DNA of 38,191 nucleotides from a virus (IMGVR_UViG_3300031576_000176:1-38191); one strand, 5' to 3'. Positions 14,536-22,636 are shown, counted from the first letter of the stretch. Notes: generated by a model not told the origin, from the sequence alone. Program-made: numbers and translations.

Positions 14536-14605
14536 AGCAGTACCCCCAAAATAAACCACACACAATAATAACAACAATCCATATGACCACTAGATCTAGG
14601 ACCAT
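14519..14605 (-). CDS. 28-residue single-pass membrane mini-protein
   Basis: GGAGG four bases before the ATG is one of the best ribosome sites in the block. The product (MVLDLVVIWIVVIIVCGLFW...) is almost only a membrane segment, ending in a basic KER. It overlaps the upstream gene's stop by 10 bases and the next gene's start by 17 bases. Confidence 0.65.
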   Translation of the reverse strand: MVLDLVVIWIVVIIVCGLFWGYCYAKER

Positions 14606-14778
14606 GTTTCCTCCGCGAGTAACAGCACAAGCTCTTCCGGAGACACAGAGAGATAGTCCAAGGGGACATCATGAGACATGAGATAGCTTAACCATTCTAA
14701 CTCTTCTTTTGTTAATTCTTCTCTCATACGTTTCTTGCCTATGATACACTCAGGTAGTCCTAGAGTTTCAAGATACAT
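14596..14778 (-). CDS. 60-residue acidic helical protein
   Basis: The product is acidic and helical, with ELTKEELEWLSYLMS and SPEELVLLLAEE as two amphipathic helices. An alternative start at codon 18 would leave just these helices. The ribosome site is weak for both. It is the second gene of the minus-strand block. The function is unknown; small acidic early proteins often bind host proteins, but that is only a general analogy. Confidence 0.65.
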   Translation of the reverse strand: MYLETLGLPECIIGKKRMREELTKEELEWLSYLMSHDVPLDYLSVSPEELVLLLAEETWS

Positions 14779-14790
14779 AAAAATGGGCGT

Positions 14791-15009
14791 CTACCATTCT
14801 ATCTTATATAGATTAGCAAAGAACGTCTTGTAGATGTTGTTTCCAAAGCCCTTGTCTGCCTCACTAAGCGGGTATCCCCAGTCTGTTACGTACATGGGGT
14901 GAAGTTGTGAGGGTCCGGTAGACGACCGTCTGGCTTGGATTCCCTGCGTCCGTAGATCCCTTGCCCTTGCGTCCCTCTTGGCTTTGTCCTGGTAATATTC
15001 CCGCATCAT
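14791..15009 (-). CDS. First gene of the minus-strand block; small basic protein
   Basis: The start at 15009 follows GGAG at a spacing of 8; an ATG at 15030 is less favoured. The 72-residue product begins with a basic charged helix (YYQDKAKRDARARDLR). It continues with the GIQARRSSTGPSQLHPMYV pattern, familiar from small conserved proteins of phages and mobile elements with unknown function. As the promoter-proximal gene it is probably expressed earliest. Confidence 0.75.
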   Translation of the reverse strand: MMREYYQDKAKRDARARDLRTQGIQARRSSTGPSQLHPMYVTDWGYPLSEADKGFGNNIYKTFFANLYKIEW

Positions 15010-15098
15010 ACTCAAGTCTCCATGCCACAATCGGCAACGGCCAGTGGTGAAAACACCGTGCCAAGCAAAAAACGCTAAAAACGCTGTTTTCGGTGCCA

Positions 15099-15130
15099 GA
15101 ATGTCCCAAAGGGGTGTGCAGACTGGGACA
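15099..15130. repeat. Inverted repeat TGTCCCA / TGGGACA
   Basis: Seven-base perfect arms separated by about 15 bases lie some 90 bases upstream of the first minus-strand gene. The position suits an operator or leader structure for that transcript. Positions are approximate to one or two bases. Confidence 0.5.
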
Positions 15131-15179
15131 AAATGTCACACTACTCAAGTATTGCGCGATAGATGATAAAGATTGAGCA

Positions 15180-15226
15180 GATAGTGATCGATTACTCTAT
15201 CTAATAATCATAATATGATCACTGTC
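15180..15226. repeat. Inverted repeat GATAGTGATC / GATCACTGTC around an AT-rich centre
   Basis: Ten-base arms at 15180-15189 and 15217-15226 match at nine positions and flank 27 AT-rich bases. This could be a protein-binding dyad or an unwinding element of an origin. Confidence 0.6.
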
Positions 15227-15232
15227 TACTTC

Positions 15233-15290
15233 CTATACACTCTCTGTATACTTTCTATACACTCCCTTGTGTAAACCCTCCTTTACACTC
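15233..15290. repeat. Three direct repeats CTATACACTC
   Basis: CTATACACTC occurs at 15233-15242 and 15255-15264, with a nine-of-ten match (CTTTACACTC) at 15281-15290. Spacing is 22 and 26 bases, two to two-and-a-half helical turns, as for iterons or operators. The third copy is also one arm of an inverted repeat GTGTAAA / TTTACAC (15269-15288). Confidence 0.6.
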
Positions 15291-15292
15291 TA

Positions 15293-15314
15293 GGTGCCAA
15301 GGATTGTTGGCACC
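15293..15314. other. Hairpin GGTGCCAA / TTGGCACC
   Basis: A perfect eight-base stem with a six-base loop. No T run follows on either strand, so it is not an ordinary terminator. It may be a dyad binding site or a structured leader. Confidence 0.6.
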
Positions 15315-15549
15315 CCTCCTTGTGTGACATACTGTCTCAGGTGTGTAGCAGACTCCGCGCATTGTGTCGCCACAGATGGGGGGTGGCTATTTAGCCTTAC
15401 AAGCCCCACATAAATTTCTTACCCCCTTAGATTGCGCTGGTGCTGATTTAAGACACTCAAAGCAAGAGGTTGGTACCTTAGTACCTTCCTACCCCTTTGG
15501 TCTCGTTAAATCGAATCCTACGCAGTCCTAGGCCTATTGTAGAAACCTT

Positions 15550-15572
15550 GGACCCCCCTCTTTTAGGGGTCC
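15550..15572. other. Hairpin GGACCCC / GGGGTCC
   Basis: A perfect seven-base GC-rich stem with a nine-base loop upstream of the plus-strand block. No T run follows on either strand. Confidence 0.5.
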
Positions 15573-15600
15573 CCGGATGGGTACTGGCCAGTCTATTCCT

Positions 15601-15618
15601 ATATACTATATAGTATAT
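15601..15618. promoter_or_regulatory. Perfect 18-base palindrome (ATATACTAT and its complement)
   Basis: An uninterrupted 9+9 palindrome lies about 120 bases upstream of the protease gene. It contains TATACT/TATAGT elements on both strands and could be an operator or a symmetric promoter core. A seven-base hairpin CCCTTCC/GGAAGGG follows at 15624-15641. Confidence 0.5.
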
Positions 15619-15675
15619 TAAGACCCTTCCTTTAGGAAGGGGATTAAGATAAGATAAGAATATAAGAGTATACTT

Positions 15676-15721
15676 TATAATTAAGATATATACTTGACTT
15701 CTTTATATTATGTGTTAAACT
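15676..15721 (+). promoter_or_regulatory. Candidate plus-strand promoter region for the late block
   Basis: A perfect TATAAT lies at 15676-15681, without a good -35 at the proper spacing. A second candidate is TTGACT (15694-15699), 16 bases, TAAACT (15716-15721). If the second is used, the transcript would begin a few bases before the ATG at 15736, which would exclude an upstream TTG start at 15694. This is a sequence match only. Confidence 0.4.
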
Positions 15722-15735
15722 ATACATGGTGGTTT

Positions 15736-16413
15736 ATGTATAGATCTATAGCACTTCTTATATTCCTGGTTACTTCTTGTACAGGTCTTTCTAGTTCTCG
15801 TTATATTGTCTTATATACCCAACATAACTATAAGACCTCTGTATGTAAAGTAAGCATATGGAAGGGGGGTCATGGAAGTGGTGTAGCTTTTAAGACAAAC
15901 GGAAATAAGACGTATATACTTACCGCTGGTCATGTGGTAGAGGGTCAGGAAAAGCATCCCTTTATACTCCATTATGCTAAGAAGGGCAAAGATTATACCG
16001 AGATCTCCTTCTTTGTACGAAAGTCCTATAGGGATGATCTGGCTCTACTCGAAGTCTCTGATTCACAACTAGATACGTTGGACCTTGGGCCTAAGGATTT
16101 CTCCTACCTGGATGACCCCGGTAATCCTAAGTCTGGAAAGAACGTGATTGCTGTAGGATACATGGGTCCTATATACCCCCCGATCATGAGCATGGGCCGC
16201 GTTCTTGAAGTGCGTCCAAGGATGTTCCTTCATACCTCGGGCTCCTACTTTGGGTCGTCAGGCGGGCCTGTGATCGATGCCGAAAGCGGGGCCATTGTAG
16301 GGATCACGGTGGCCCTTTATGTGTACGATGACGTAGCCCGAAGCGATAGGATCTTAGCGGTGAATCTGGAGGCCATTCATGAGTTTCTCGCAGAAAACGA
16401 AAGATCTCGTTAA
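15736..16413 (+). CDS. Secreted trypsin-like (HtrA-type) serine protease, probable lipoprotein
   Basis: The 225-residue product has a short signal peptide with lipobox LVTSC (Cys15). A chymotrypsin-fold protease domain follows with the full triad: H66 in LTAGHV, D101 in RDDLALLEV, and S175 in GSSGGPV. The oxyanion-forming GSSGGP motif is intact. No PDZ domain follows. A start at 15736 is chosen because it directly precedes the hydrophobic segment; a TTG at 15694 is an alternative. It leads the late block and should be exported, so it acts on envelope or surface proteins (of host or competitor), or matures a membrane protein. Secreted proteases are rare in phage genomes. Confidence 0.85.
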   Translation: MYRSIALLIFLVTSCTGLSSSRYIVLYTQHNYKTSVCKVSIWKGGHGSGVAFKTNGNKTYILTAGHVVEGQEKHPFILHYAKKGKDYTEISFFVRKSYRDDLALLEVSDSQLDTLDLGPKDFSYLDDPGNPKSGKNVIAVGYMGPIYPPIMSMGRVLEVRPRMFLHTSGSYFGSSGGPVIDAESGAIVGITVALYVYDDVARSDRILAVNLEAIHEFLAENERSR

Positions 16414-16591
16414 GGTTCAGCCTCTGTGTCAAAGCTGCTTTGATGAAGTGGTTCAATCCACCGTTCATGTGTGTTGCCCGGATTGTAAAGCGGGGATTCA
16501 TAGTGGAGGGGGTAGCTTTGGGGATACCCCTGAGTTCTATGCGTCGTGTCAGGCCGAAGCGGATCATCGCCATGCGAAGGAGCATCAGTAA
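16379..16591 (+). CDS. Small Cys-rich zinc-binding-type protein
   Basis: The 70-residue product has CQSC (17-20), CCPDC (32-36) and later His/Cys (CQAEADHRHAKEH). GGAGG lies six bases before the ATG, inside the end of the protease gene. The role is unknown. Confidence 0.75.
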   Translation: MSFSQKTKDLVKVQPLCQSCFDEVVQSTVHVCCPDCKAGIHSGGGSFGDTPEFYASCQAEADHRHAKEHQ

Positions 16592-16842
16592 TGGACCTCC
16601 TCCTTAATTTGGGAATGTTTCTTCTTGGCGCGATTCTTACGGCTGCGTCGATCTACGTGGGGGCCTCCATCTATGCCAAGGCCAGTGGACTACGAGCCCC
16701 TATAGGCGAGAAGAAGATTCTTCCCTTCGTCATGAGAACGGACGAAGATGAAGTGATGATTGAAAAGGCCTACGAGGATCTCCAGCGGAAGAAGTATGAG
16801 GACCGGGTTTTGGATGAAGTAGAAGGACTAGGAAAAACTTAG
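16591..16842 (+). CDS. Small membrane protein with charged cytosolic tail
   Basis: The ATG overlaps the preceding TAA, and AAGGAG lies 8 bases upstream. Of 83 residues, 3-30 form one membrane segment (LLLNLGMFLLGAILTAASIY) and the C-terminal half is charged and helical. It sits with two further tiny membrane proteins, so one of them may be a holin, but none shows a diagnostic motif. Confidence 0.75.
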   Translation: MDLLLNLGMFLLGAILTAASIYVGASIYAKASGLRAPIGEKKILPFVMRTDEDEVMIEKAYEDLQRKKYEDRVLDEVEGLGKT

Positions 16843-16897
16843 GGGTCCACCAATAGGTGAGTAAAGTTCCGTACAACGGACGCCCCTTCTTAATATT

Positions 16898-17170
16898 ATG
16901 AAAAACACGGATTGGGAAGAAGCGGAGTTTCTTACTGAACCTTATATTATCACGTCCCATAAAGGATGGACCCCCGTGGTCAACTACAAGACCAGCGCGG
17001 GGGAAACAAAGGTATTTTATATCGGTCCCTTTTCTTTATACAAAGGGCTCAAACCCTTGTGGGAACAAAACGGGCAGAAGTTTACGGGTATGAAATTCTC
17101 ATTTAAGAAAGCCTATGACAAGCGGTCTGCGCCGTATGAGGTTAAGTATGATCCCCTTCACGCTGTATAA
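16898..17170 (+). CDS. 90-residue hypothetical protein
   Basis: The product is soluble and basic, rich in Lys, Phe and Tyr (VFYIGPFSLYKGLKPLWEQNG), with no membrane segment. The 55 bases upstream hold no clear ribosome site. No family was recognised. Confidence 0.65.
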   Translation: MKNTDWEEAEFLTEPYIITSHKGWTPVVNYKTSAGETKVFYIGPFSLYKGLKPLWEQNGQKFTGMKFSFKKAYDKRSAPYEVKYDPLHAV

Positions 17171-17246
17171 CTTTTGTATGACGGTAGGCCTCGCATTCGT
17201 GATCTTCTTCTTGTACCGAATCGACAAGAACACGCGGGGCTATTAG
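17148..17246 (+). CDS. 32-residue single-pass membrane mini-protein
   Basis: GAGG lies six bases before the ATG. The product (MIPFTLYNFCMTVGLAFVIF...) is one membrane segment followed by a basic tail, overlapping the previous gene by 23 bases. It is a candidate small holin or antiholin by size only. Confidence 0.55.
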   Translation: MIPFTLYNFCMTVGLAFVIFFLYRIDKNTRGY

Positions 17247-17260
17247 TGTATCGGGAAAGG

Positions 17261-17353
17261 ATGGCTGACTTGTCCGCTTTGTTTTATTTTATTCTTCTTC
17301 CTTCCGTGGTTTTGTTCTTGCTTTACATTTATGCCAAACGATCCGAACGATAA
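17261..17353 (+). CDS. 30-residue single-pass membrane mini-protein
   Basis: The product (MADLSALFYFILLPSVVLF...) is a membrane segment with a basic AKRSER end. AAAGG abuts the ATG. It overlaps the putative small terminase gene by 23 bases. The function is unknown. Confidence 0.5.
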   Translation: MADLSALFYFILLPSVVLFLLYIYAKRSER

Positions 17354-17642
17354 GCCGGAAGAGGGCCTTGGGCTGACGGACCAGGAACTTGCAGAGCATG
17401 AGTATAAGCTGGATAAGAAGTTTGCCAAGGCACGCAAGTACATCAGCCAGGGTATTCCCATTAAAGGCTTTTCCGATCTCTTAAATGAAGAGGTGTGGTT
17501 GCGCGAGATTCTTAAAGATATAGAAAACGGCTCAGCCTCTATTCGCTCTCGCGCTTTAATCATGCTGGGCCAGTATCTGGGTATCTTGAGCGACAAGAGA
17601 AAGAAATCCCATCGCCCAGTTATTGAGATCAACGAAGATTAA
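17331..17642 (+). CDS. Putative terminase small subunit
   Basis: The 103-residue helical, charged protein lies directly upstream of the large terminase and touches it (TAATG). Size and position fit a small terminase that recognises the packaging start. The centre (KARKYISQGIPIKGFSDLL) could be a helix-turn-helix, but no family signature is certain. Confidence 0.55.
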   Translation: MPNDPNDKPEEGLGLTDQELAEHEYKLDKKFAKARKYISQGIPIKGFSDLLNEEVWLREILKDIENGSASIRSRALIMLGQYLGILSDKRKKSHRPVIEINED

Positions 17643-19120
17643 TGTTGCCGGATACGCCTAATGTCGGAGATGTGCCCCTTCCTGCATCGAATACTCTGGA
17701 AAGCCAGATCCCGAAGAAGAAACCGTCTCGTACGAGGAAAACGTCAAAGCATCTGCACAACGTCCAAAGTAAAACTGCCTCTAAAATCTCGGTGAACTAC
17801 GCTCCTTACCCGCATCAAAAGGAATTTGCTCGGATGTTTGAGCAAGGAAAGAGGGTGGTTCTTTTCTTAGGAGGCATCAGGAGTGGAAAGACCACGGCAG
17901 GGGCCTATGAGTCCTTGAAACAAATTTACAAGTATCACCGCCTTCCTAATTTAGGTTGGATTGTCTCGCCTACTTATCCGATGTCCTTGGTTACGGAACG
18001 AGCCTTTGAGGAAGCGGCGGGAGATTTAATCATTAAGAAGTATAGAGGAGAGAGGGCCTACCTGCTCTTTCCTCATGCGCGGTCGAATACGCCGTTTCGC
18101 GTGGAGGTTAAGTCAGCCGACAGTCCTGATCGTTTGCGGGGAGCCGGACTTGGCTTCATTTGGGCCGATGAAGCGGCCATGTTTACCGAAGACACCTGGA
18201 AAATCCTCTTGGGACGTGTCTTGGATACTCAAGGGATCATCTTCCTGACGACTACGCCACGAGGCAAGAACTGGCTTTACAGCCGAGTTTATGAAGAGTC
18301 GCTTCATAACGTGCAATATGGCGTAGTCAAGGCCAAGTCGGAAGATAACCAATCTCTTAAGCCAGAAGATGTGGCGGCTCTCCGCTTACAGTATTCGCAA
18401 GCCTTTGCCGACCAAGAACTTAATGCTGAGTTTGTTGCCTTTGAGGGTCTGGTATATAGAGGCTTTGATTTCCGGCGTCATGTTGTTCCTCCGTTCACGC
18501 AGCTTCCCGAAGATTCTGAGCTGCTCGGCGGGATTGACATGGGCTATGCCGATCCATTTGTGCATCTTTGGGTTGTACGTACAAAGGATCGTTTTTATGT
18601 GGTTGACGAATATTACGAAAAATTCCGTACGATGGAGACTCATTCCCAAGCCATAAAGACGGCTCGATGGGACAAGCAAGTCATTCGTCGTTGGGCTGAT
18701 CCTTCGGGGGCACAAGAATCTGCCGACCTCCTTCGCTATGGAATCGGAAGCAATCCTGCCCGAAACGATCTCAAAGCCGGAATTGATACCGTGGAGCGGC
18801 TGTTTGAGCAGAATAAACTCTTTATCACATCCAATTGTTTGAATGTTTTGAAGGAATTGGCGGAATACCACTACGTAAATAAGGACGGAAAGAATAGCGG
18901 AGAGGAGCCCATCGACTATGCCAATCATACGATGGACGCTCTTCGCTATGTTCTCTTTAGTGAGGTCGAATACTCTCAGGCGCATCCCTATATCACGGTT
19001 GGAGACGATGGAGTCTTACAAGTACATGAAGGAACACAGAATCCGTTTTCTAATCGTCTAGATGATTGGATTAAGACTCCAGATATTGCCCAACCTTATG
19101 TGGATGATGGGGGCTATTAG
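17642..19120 (+). CDS. terL: Terminase large subunit (packaging ATPase-nuclease)
   Basis: The 492-residue protein powers DNA packaging and cuts the concatemer. The ATPase domain has Walker A GGIRSGKT (77-84), Walker B FIWADEA (D176, E177) and the coupling motif TTTPRGKNW (203-211). The RNase H-fold nuclease domain has D299 in GGIDMGYADPF, D353 in RRWADPSG and D432 in NHTMDALRY, the usual acidic triad. It follows the putative small subunit and precedes the portal, the standard order. Confidence 0.95.
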   Translation: MLPDTPNVGDVPLPASNTLESQIPKKKPSRTRKTSKHLHNVQSKTASKISVNYAPYPHQKEFARMFEQGKRVVLFLGGIRSGKTTAGAYESLKQIYKYHRLPNLGWIVSPTYPMSLVTERAFEEAAGDLIIKKYRGERAYLLFPHARSNTPFRVEVKSADSPDRLRGAGLGFIWADEAAMFTEDTWKILLGRVLDTQGIIFLTTTPRGKNWLYSRVYEESLHNVQYGVVKAKSEDNQSLKPEDVAALRLQYSQAFADQELNAEFVAFEGLVYRGFDFRRHVVPPFTQLPEDSELLGGIDMGYADPFVHLWVVRTKDRFYVVDEYYEKFRTMETHSQAIKTARWDKQVIRRWADPSGAQESADLLRYGIGSNPARNDLKAGIDTVERLFEQNKLFITSNCLNVLKELAEYHYVNKDGKNSGEEPIDYANHTMDALRYVLFSEVEYSQAHPYITVGDDGVLQVHEGTQNPFSNRLDDWIKTPDIAQPYVDDGGY

Positions 19121-19419
19121 TGCCAAATTATACGTTTGTCTGTAAAGATAACCATGAAAATCTCTTCTATTCGTCTTTCGATCATGCGCCACCGCTAGGA
19201 CATTACATTTTATGTAACCTTTGCACAAAACCGGCTTACAGGTGGCTTTCGTCCCCTAATTTTGTAGGGGGTCTTAAGTTTTCAGGGTTTGAATCGTTAA
19301 AAATGCCTCTGGGCCAAGACTTTACATCATCTAAAGAAGTAGATAAGTTTTTGAAAACGAAGAATATAGGATTTGCTGGAGAAAGCAAAAATGGCCGAAA
19401 TCGTTCAAAGCCCAGTTAA
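19120..19419 (+). CDS. FmdB-like zinc-ribbon small protein
   Basis: The GTG start overlaps the terminase TAG. The product (MPNYTFVCKDNHENLFYSS...) has the opening of FmdB-type ribbons, with Cys8 and a CNLC pair at 32-35. Phage versions lie near terminase and portal genes, with unknown function. The last 10 codons overlap the portal start. Confidence 0.7.
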   Translation: MPNYTFVCKDNHENLFYSSFDHAPPLGHYILCNLCTKPAYRWLSSPNFVGGLKFSGFESLKMPLGQDFTSSKEVDKFLKTKNIGFAGESKNGRNRSKPS

Positions 19420-21238
19420 TAGTTCGAGAGATCCTATTCAGGTGGATATGCCTGAAGGAGAGGAAAAACTCGCCTCGATGGTTTTTAAGGCGTATACGGA
19501 AGCCAAGGCCTTCAAGAAAAACTATGATAAGGACTGGGAACTGTGGTATCGCTACTACGCCGGTCAGCACTGGCAGCATCCCGTAGCGGCGTGGAGAAGC
19601 ACGCCTGTAGTCAACTTTATTTTCTCCACGATTGAGACCATCATTCCCATCATGACGGATAATCGTCCTCAGATTGTCGTCCTTCCTATGGAGCCTTCTG
19701 ATACCAACATTTCTGAAGTCATTCAGAACATTATAAAAAAGATTTGGGTCGAGCAAGACACGGACTTGAAACTTCCGATGGTGATTAAGAACACGCTGAA
19801 GTATGGAACTGGGTTTGCAAAGGTGTGGTGGAACCCTCTTTTGGCTCAAGGTCGTGGAGACGTAGCTATTAGTGTTGTCGATCCGCGTCATATGTATCCC
19901 TCGCCAGGGGCCTTGGATATGGAGGACGCAAAATATATCGTCTTTGCAGCTAATGTGCCTTTGAGTAATGTTGAACGTGATTATCCGCACGTTAAGGGAA
20001 AGCTGGTGGGCGGTATATGGGACGAGGATCTAACGATCAGCAAAACCATTACCTCTCAGGGCACTTCTCTTGGCTTAGAGTCTCTTGGGCCTACACCCAC
20101 GACAGATAATACGAGCCAGACATGGCATAAAGATACGTCTGGTACTCAAGCGACGGCAGAGCGTAAGGGCCTCGTCACGCTTGTTGAAATGTGGCACCGA
20201 GACGAGTCGGATCGTGTCATGGTTACGATCATGGCGAATTCCAAATTACTTCGTCATGGGCCCTCTCCTTTCAAGCATAATAGTTTTCCGTTTATCAAAT
20301 TTGTGGACTACATGGTTCCGGGTACTTTTTGGGGAATGGGTGAAATTCAGCAACTTCATCGCCTACAGGACGACATCAACAGACGTAGGGGGCAGATTCA
20401 CGATATTTTGCGCCTTACGGCTAATCCTCCCTTTGTTGTGGATGCGGACTCGGGCATTCATCCTAAAGCCATGACCAACAGACCCGGAACTATCCTCTAT
20501 AAGAACCGAGGTTCCGATGTCCGATGGCTGCAACCACCCATTTTGCCAGCGGCTTTGTTCAGCCTACAAGAACTGGATAAGCGAGACTTCGACTCAATAT
20601 CCGGCGTTCTCGATGTCACCCAAGGCCGCCGCCCAGTTGGTGTCGAGGCTGCTTCTGCAATCATTGAGCTACAGGAAGCCGCGCAGACTCGTATTAGAGC
20701 AAAAGTGCGAAACATGGAAGCGGGTCTTAGGCGAATGGGGCAACAGATCATTGCTCTTGTCCAACAGTTCTATACCGAACCCCGCGTCATTCGCTTGGTC
20801 GAAGGACGAGGCACCGGACAAAACTTCATAGCTATTAATTCACCCGGCTTGACACCAGAGGGAAAGTATGCTATAATTAATGATGTGTCAGTGGGACAAT
20901 ATGACCTCGAAATTGGCGTCGGAAGCACCATGCCGGTAAGCAAGACACGTCAATTCGCCCAAATGTTGCAGCTACGGCAAGCTGGCGTTGTGGATGACAG
21001 GGCCGTTTTGGAGCACTCTGGCCTGAGCACCGAAGAGGTCGAGGCCATTCTTTCCAGAATGAAAAAGCTGGAACAAGAAGTTATCCAGGCCCAGACGGGC
21101 GGGGGTGCGCCGCCTCCCGCTCCCGAAAGTGAACAACAGATTCTTGAAGAGCAAGCCGTCCCGCCAACGGAAGAGGAACTTAACGAACTTGAAGAGGAAA
21201 TGGGAAATACGCAGTTAGGAAACGTGGAAGGAGCATAA
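19391..21238 (+). CDS. Portal protein
   Basis: The 615-residue protein forms the dodecameric DNA channel at one capsid vertex. Recognisable parts are WELWYRYYAGQHW (residues 46-58), VVNFIFSTIETIIPIMTDNRP, the WGMGEIQQLHRLQDDINRRR clip-like helix, SDVRWLQPPILPAALF and the ISGVLDVTQGRRPVGVEAAS stem loop typical of podovirus-type portals. The C-terminus is acidic and Glu-rich. GGAG nine bases before the ATG at 19391 supports that start over a TTG at 19373. Confidence 0.9.
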   Translation: MAEIVQSPVNSSRDPIQVDMPEGEEKLASMVFKAYTEAKAFKKNYDKDWELWYRYYAGQHWQHPVAAWRSTPVVNFIFSTIETIIPIMTDNRPQIVVLPMEPSDTNISEVIQNIIKKIWVEQDTDLKLPMVIKNTLKYGTGFAKVWWNPLLAQGRGDVAISVVDPRHMYPSPGALDMEDAKYIVFAANVPLSNVERDYPHVKGKLVGGIWDEDLTISKTITSQGTSLGLESLGPTPTTDNTSQTWHKDTSGTQATAERKGLVTLVEMWHRDESDRVMVTIMANSKLLRHGPSPFKHNSFPFIKFVDYMVPGTFWGMGEIQQLHRLQDDINRRRGQIHDILRLTANPPFVVDADSGIHPKAMTNRPGTILYKNRGSDVRWLQPPILPAALFSLQELDKRDFDSISGVLDVTQGRRPVGVEAASAIIELQEAAQTRIRAKVRNMEAGLRRMGQQIIALVQQFYTEPRVIRLVEGRGTGQNFIAINSPGLTPEGKYAIINDVSVGQYDLEIGVGSTMPVSKTRQFAQMLQLRQAGVVDDRAVLEHSGLSTEEVEAILSRMKKLEQEVIQAQTGGGAPPPAPESEQQILEEQAVPPTEEELNELEEEMGNTQLGNVEGA

Positions 21239-21239
21239 G

Positions 21240-21413
21240 ATGCCAAAGGGTTACAAGGAAGGATCAAAGTTTCAGTCGCCTAGCTACATGGGAGACATGG
21301 GCAATAAGAACGGGGGTAAGCCCGAATCTTCGGAATTCAAGGGTAAACTGGAGTCTCCTGCTTATGGCTCGGTCTCCAAGGGAGAAAAGAACGAGCATAA
21401 GAACGGACGGTAG
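21240..21413 (+). CDS. 57-residue hydrophilic protein
   Basis: AAGGAG lies six bases before the ATG. The product is Gly/Lys/Ser-rich with two related repeats ([17 protein letters not shown] and [18 protein letters not shown]), so it is probably disordered. It lies between portal and scaffold genes. No family was recognised. Confidence 0.7.
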   Translation: MPKGYKEGSKFQSPSYMGDMGNKNGGKPESSEFKGKLESPAYGSVSKGEKNEHKNGR

Positions 21414-21415
21414 AT

Positions 21416-21568
21416 ATGCCGTTGAAGCTGGGCTCTAGTCAGGCCGCAATCTCAGGTAACATTAAAGAATTGGCGCATTCGGGCAGGCCCCAAAAGCAAG
21501 CTGTGGCGATTGCCTACTCGAAAGCGGGTCGTTCTAGGGCTATTAAAAGGAAACTATCTCGTGGCTAG
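21416..21568 (+). CDS. Conserved 50-residue phage protein (MPLKxGxSQ type)
   Basis: The product ([20 protein letters not shown]..., then [16 protein letters not shown]) matches a small protein often found beside phage portal or capsid genes. It is basic, and its function is unknown. It starts two bases after the preceding stop and overlaps the next gene by 8 bases. Confidence 0.8.
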   Translation: MPLKLGSSQAAISGNIKELAHSGRPQKQAVAIAYSKAGRSRAIKRKLSRG

Positions 21569-21875
21569 ATTTGATGATGAGGCTCGATTCAAAGCCCTTT
21601 CGCGTAAGTCGGCACCTTTGGCCGGTGAACCCGAAGAGCTAGATATCCAACGATTGGTCATGCCGGGACCTGATCCTATTGAAGAAATTGCCTCAACTCT
21701 CGAAGCGATCATGCCTAATATTGATCCCGAGAAGAGGCCTTTAGTAGAAAAAGCCCTTGATCTCCTTCGTCAAGCGGCTTCGGGTGGACCTCCTCCCCAA
21801 GAGGAGACACGCCGTGTAAACCTGGAGGATGTGTTGGGCGCGGTTCCCGCCCGTGAAGAGGAACAGAGAGGTTAG
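21561..21875 (+). CDS. 104-residue acidic protein near the scaffold gene
   Basis: A GTG at 21561 with AAGG upstream is chosen over a TTG at 21510. The product is acidic, helical in the middle ([15 protein letters not shown]) with a Gly/Pro-rich hinge, and could assist scaffolding. No family was recognised. Confidence 0.65.
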   Translation: MARFDDEARFKALSRKSAPLAGEPEELDIQRLVMPGPDPIEEIASTLEAIMPNIDPEKRPLVEKALDLLRQAASGGPPPQEETRRVNLEDVLGAVPAREEEQRG

Positions 21876-21881
21876 GAGGAT

Positions 21882-22625
21882 ATGGCAGGCGACATCGAAA
21901 ACTTTGAAGCGGAGTTGGAACCTACGGTGGAAACGGGAGAGCCTTCCTCGCCGGAAGCAACCTCATCCCCGTCCCCCGAGGCGACCCCTTCTGCTGCGAC
22001 GTTTATCGAAGCCGGGGGCCGTAAGTTCAAGGATGTGACCGAGTTGGCGAAGTCTTACGATGGTCTGCTGAAAGACTATACGAAGACCAAGCAGAACTTT
22101 GGTCGTGCCCAGGAGTGGTTGGATTTTGACACGTATCTTCGTCAGAATCCCGATCTTCGGGCGTCCTTGAAGGGTCAGATCGATTCGTATGTGGGAAGAC
22201 GTGGTGCGGGACAATCGCAGAATAAAGCGGAAGCTGCGACAGGCCTTCCTTCCCAGGTGGCGGAAAGAATAGAGGCTCTGGAGTCTCAGCTTGAGGACTT
22301 TACGTTGAACCGGGAGATTGAGACTCTTCAAAGCAAGTACAGCCTAGACGCCACGGCACTCGATAAGGTATTGCGTACGGCCCTGAAGTATAAAGGCCTC
22401 CCCCTGGATGCGGCGTATCAGATCGAAATGGGACAAAAGAATCTTGTTGATGCCAAGGCTACGGCGGAAAAAGAGGCGCAAGCCCGCCTTGCCCAGAAAC
22501 AAAACGCCAATGTAGGTTCTTCCTCTGTTCCTAATGTTACGCCGTCAGGAAAAAACCCCTCTCAGATGAATGAGGTAGAGTATCGCTCGGCTATCATGAA
22601 AGAGCTAGAGCAATACGGAGTATAG
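21882..22625 (+). CDS. Putative capsid scaffolding protein
   Basis: AGGAGG lies just before the ATG. The 247-residue product has an acidic Pro/Ser/Glu-rich N-terminus, a coiled-coil-prone centre (AERIEALESQLEDFTLNREI) and a Lys/Gln-rich end. It sits immediately before the major capsid gene, the classic scaffold position. No protease motif is seen. Confidence 0.75.
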   Translation: MAGDIENFEAELEPTVETGEPSSPEATSSPSPEATPSAATFIEAGGRKFKDVTELAKSYDGLLKDYTKTKQNFGRAQEWLDFDTYLRQNPDLRASLKGQIDSYVGRRGAGQSQNKAEAATGLPSQVAERIEALESQLEDFTLNREIETLQSKYSLDATALDKVLRTALKYKGLPLDAAYQIEMGQKNLVDAKATAEKEAQARLAQKQNANVGSSSVPNVTPSGKNPSQMNEVEYRSAIMKELEQYGV

Positions 22626-22636
22626 GATAAAATAAA

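Larger units (their letters stand above)
15010..15735. other. Divergent noncoding region, candidate control region and origin
   Basis: This is the only long stretch without a convincing gene. It separates the two divergent transcription blocks. It holds several inverted repeats, direct repeats, hairpins and an 18-base palindrome, listed separately, and is AT-rich at 15170-15260 and 15595-15730. An origin is plausible from location and repeat content but not shown. Confidence 0.7.

Noticed and set aside
14864-15148. 94-codon minus-strand frame over the first early gene
   Set aside because: The gene at 14791-15009 has the better ribosome site and a conserved-looking protein; the other frame is rich in Cys and Ser without pattern.
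15380-15540. Possible tRNA near the AATCGAATCC stretch
   Set aside because: The short T-loop-like match lacks a paired stem and no acceptor or anticodon arm could be folded around it.
18386-18985. 199-codon minus-strand frame within the terminase gene
   Set aside because: The terminase nuclease motifs are on the plus strand here and the antisense product shows no motif or ribosome site.
19331-19990. 219-codon minus-strand frame opposite the portal gene
   Set aside because: Antisense to a well supported portal; composition is typical of a reversed coding strand.
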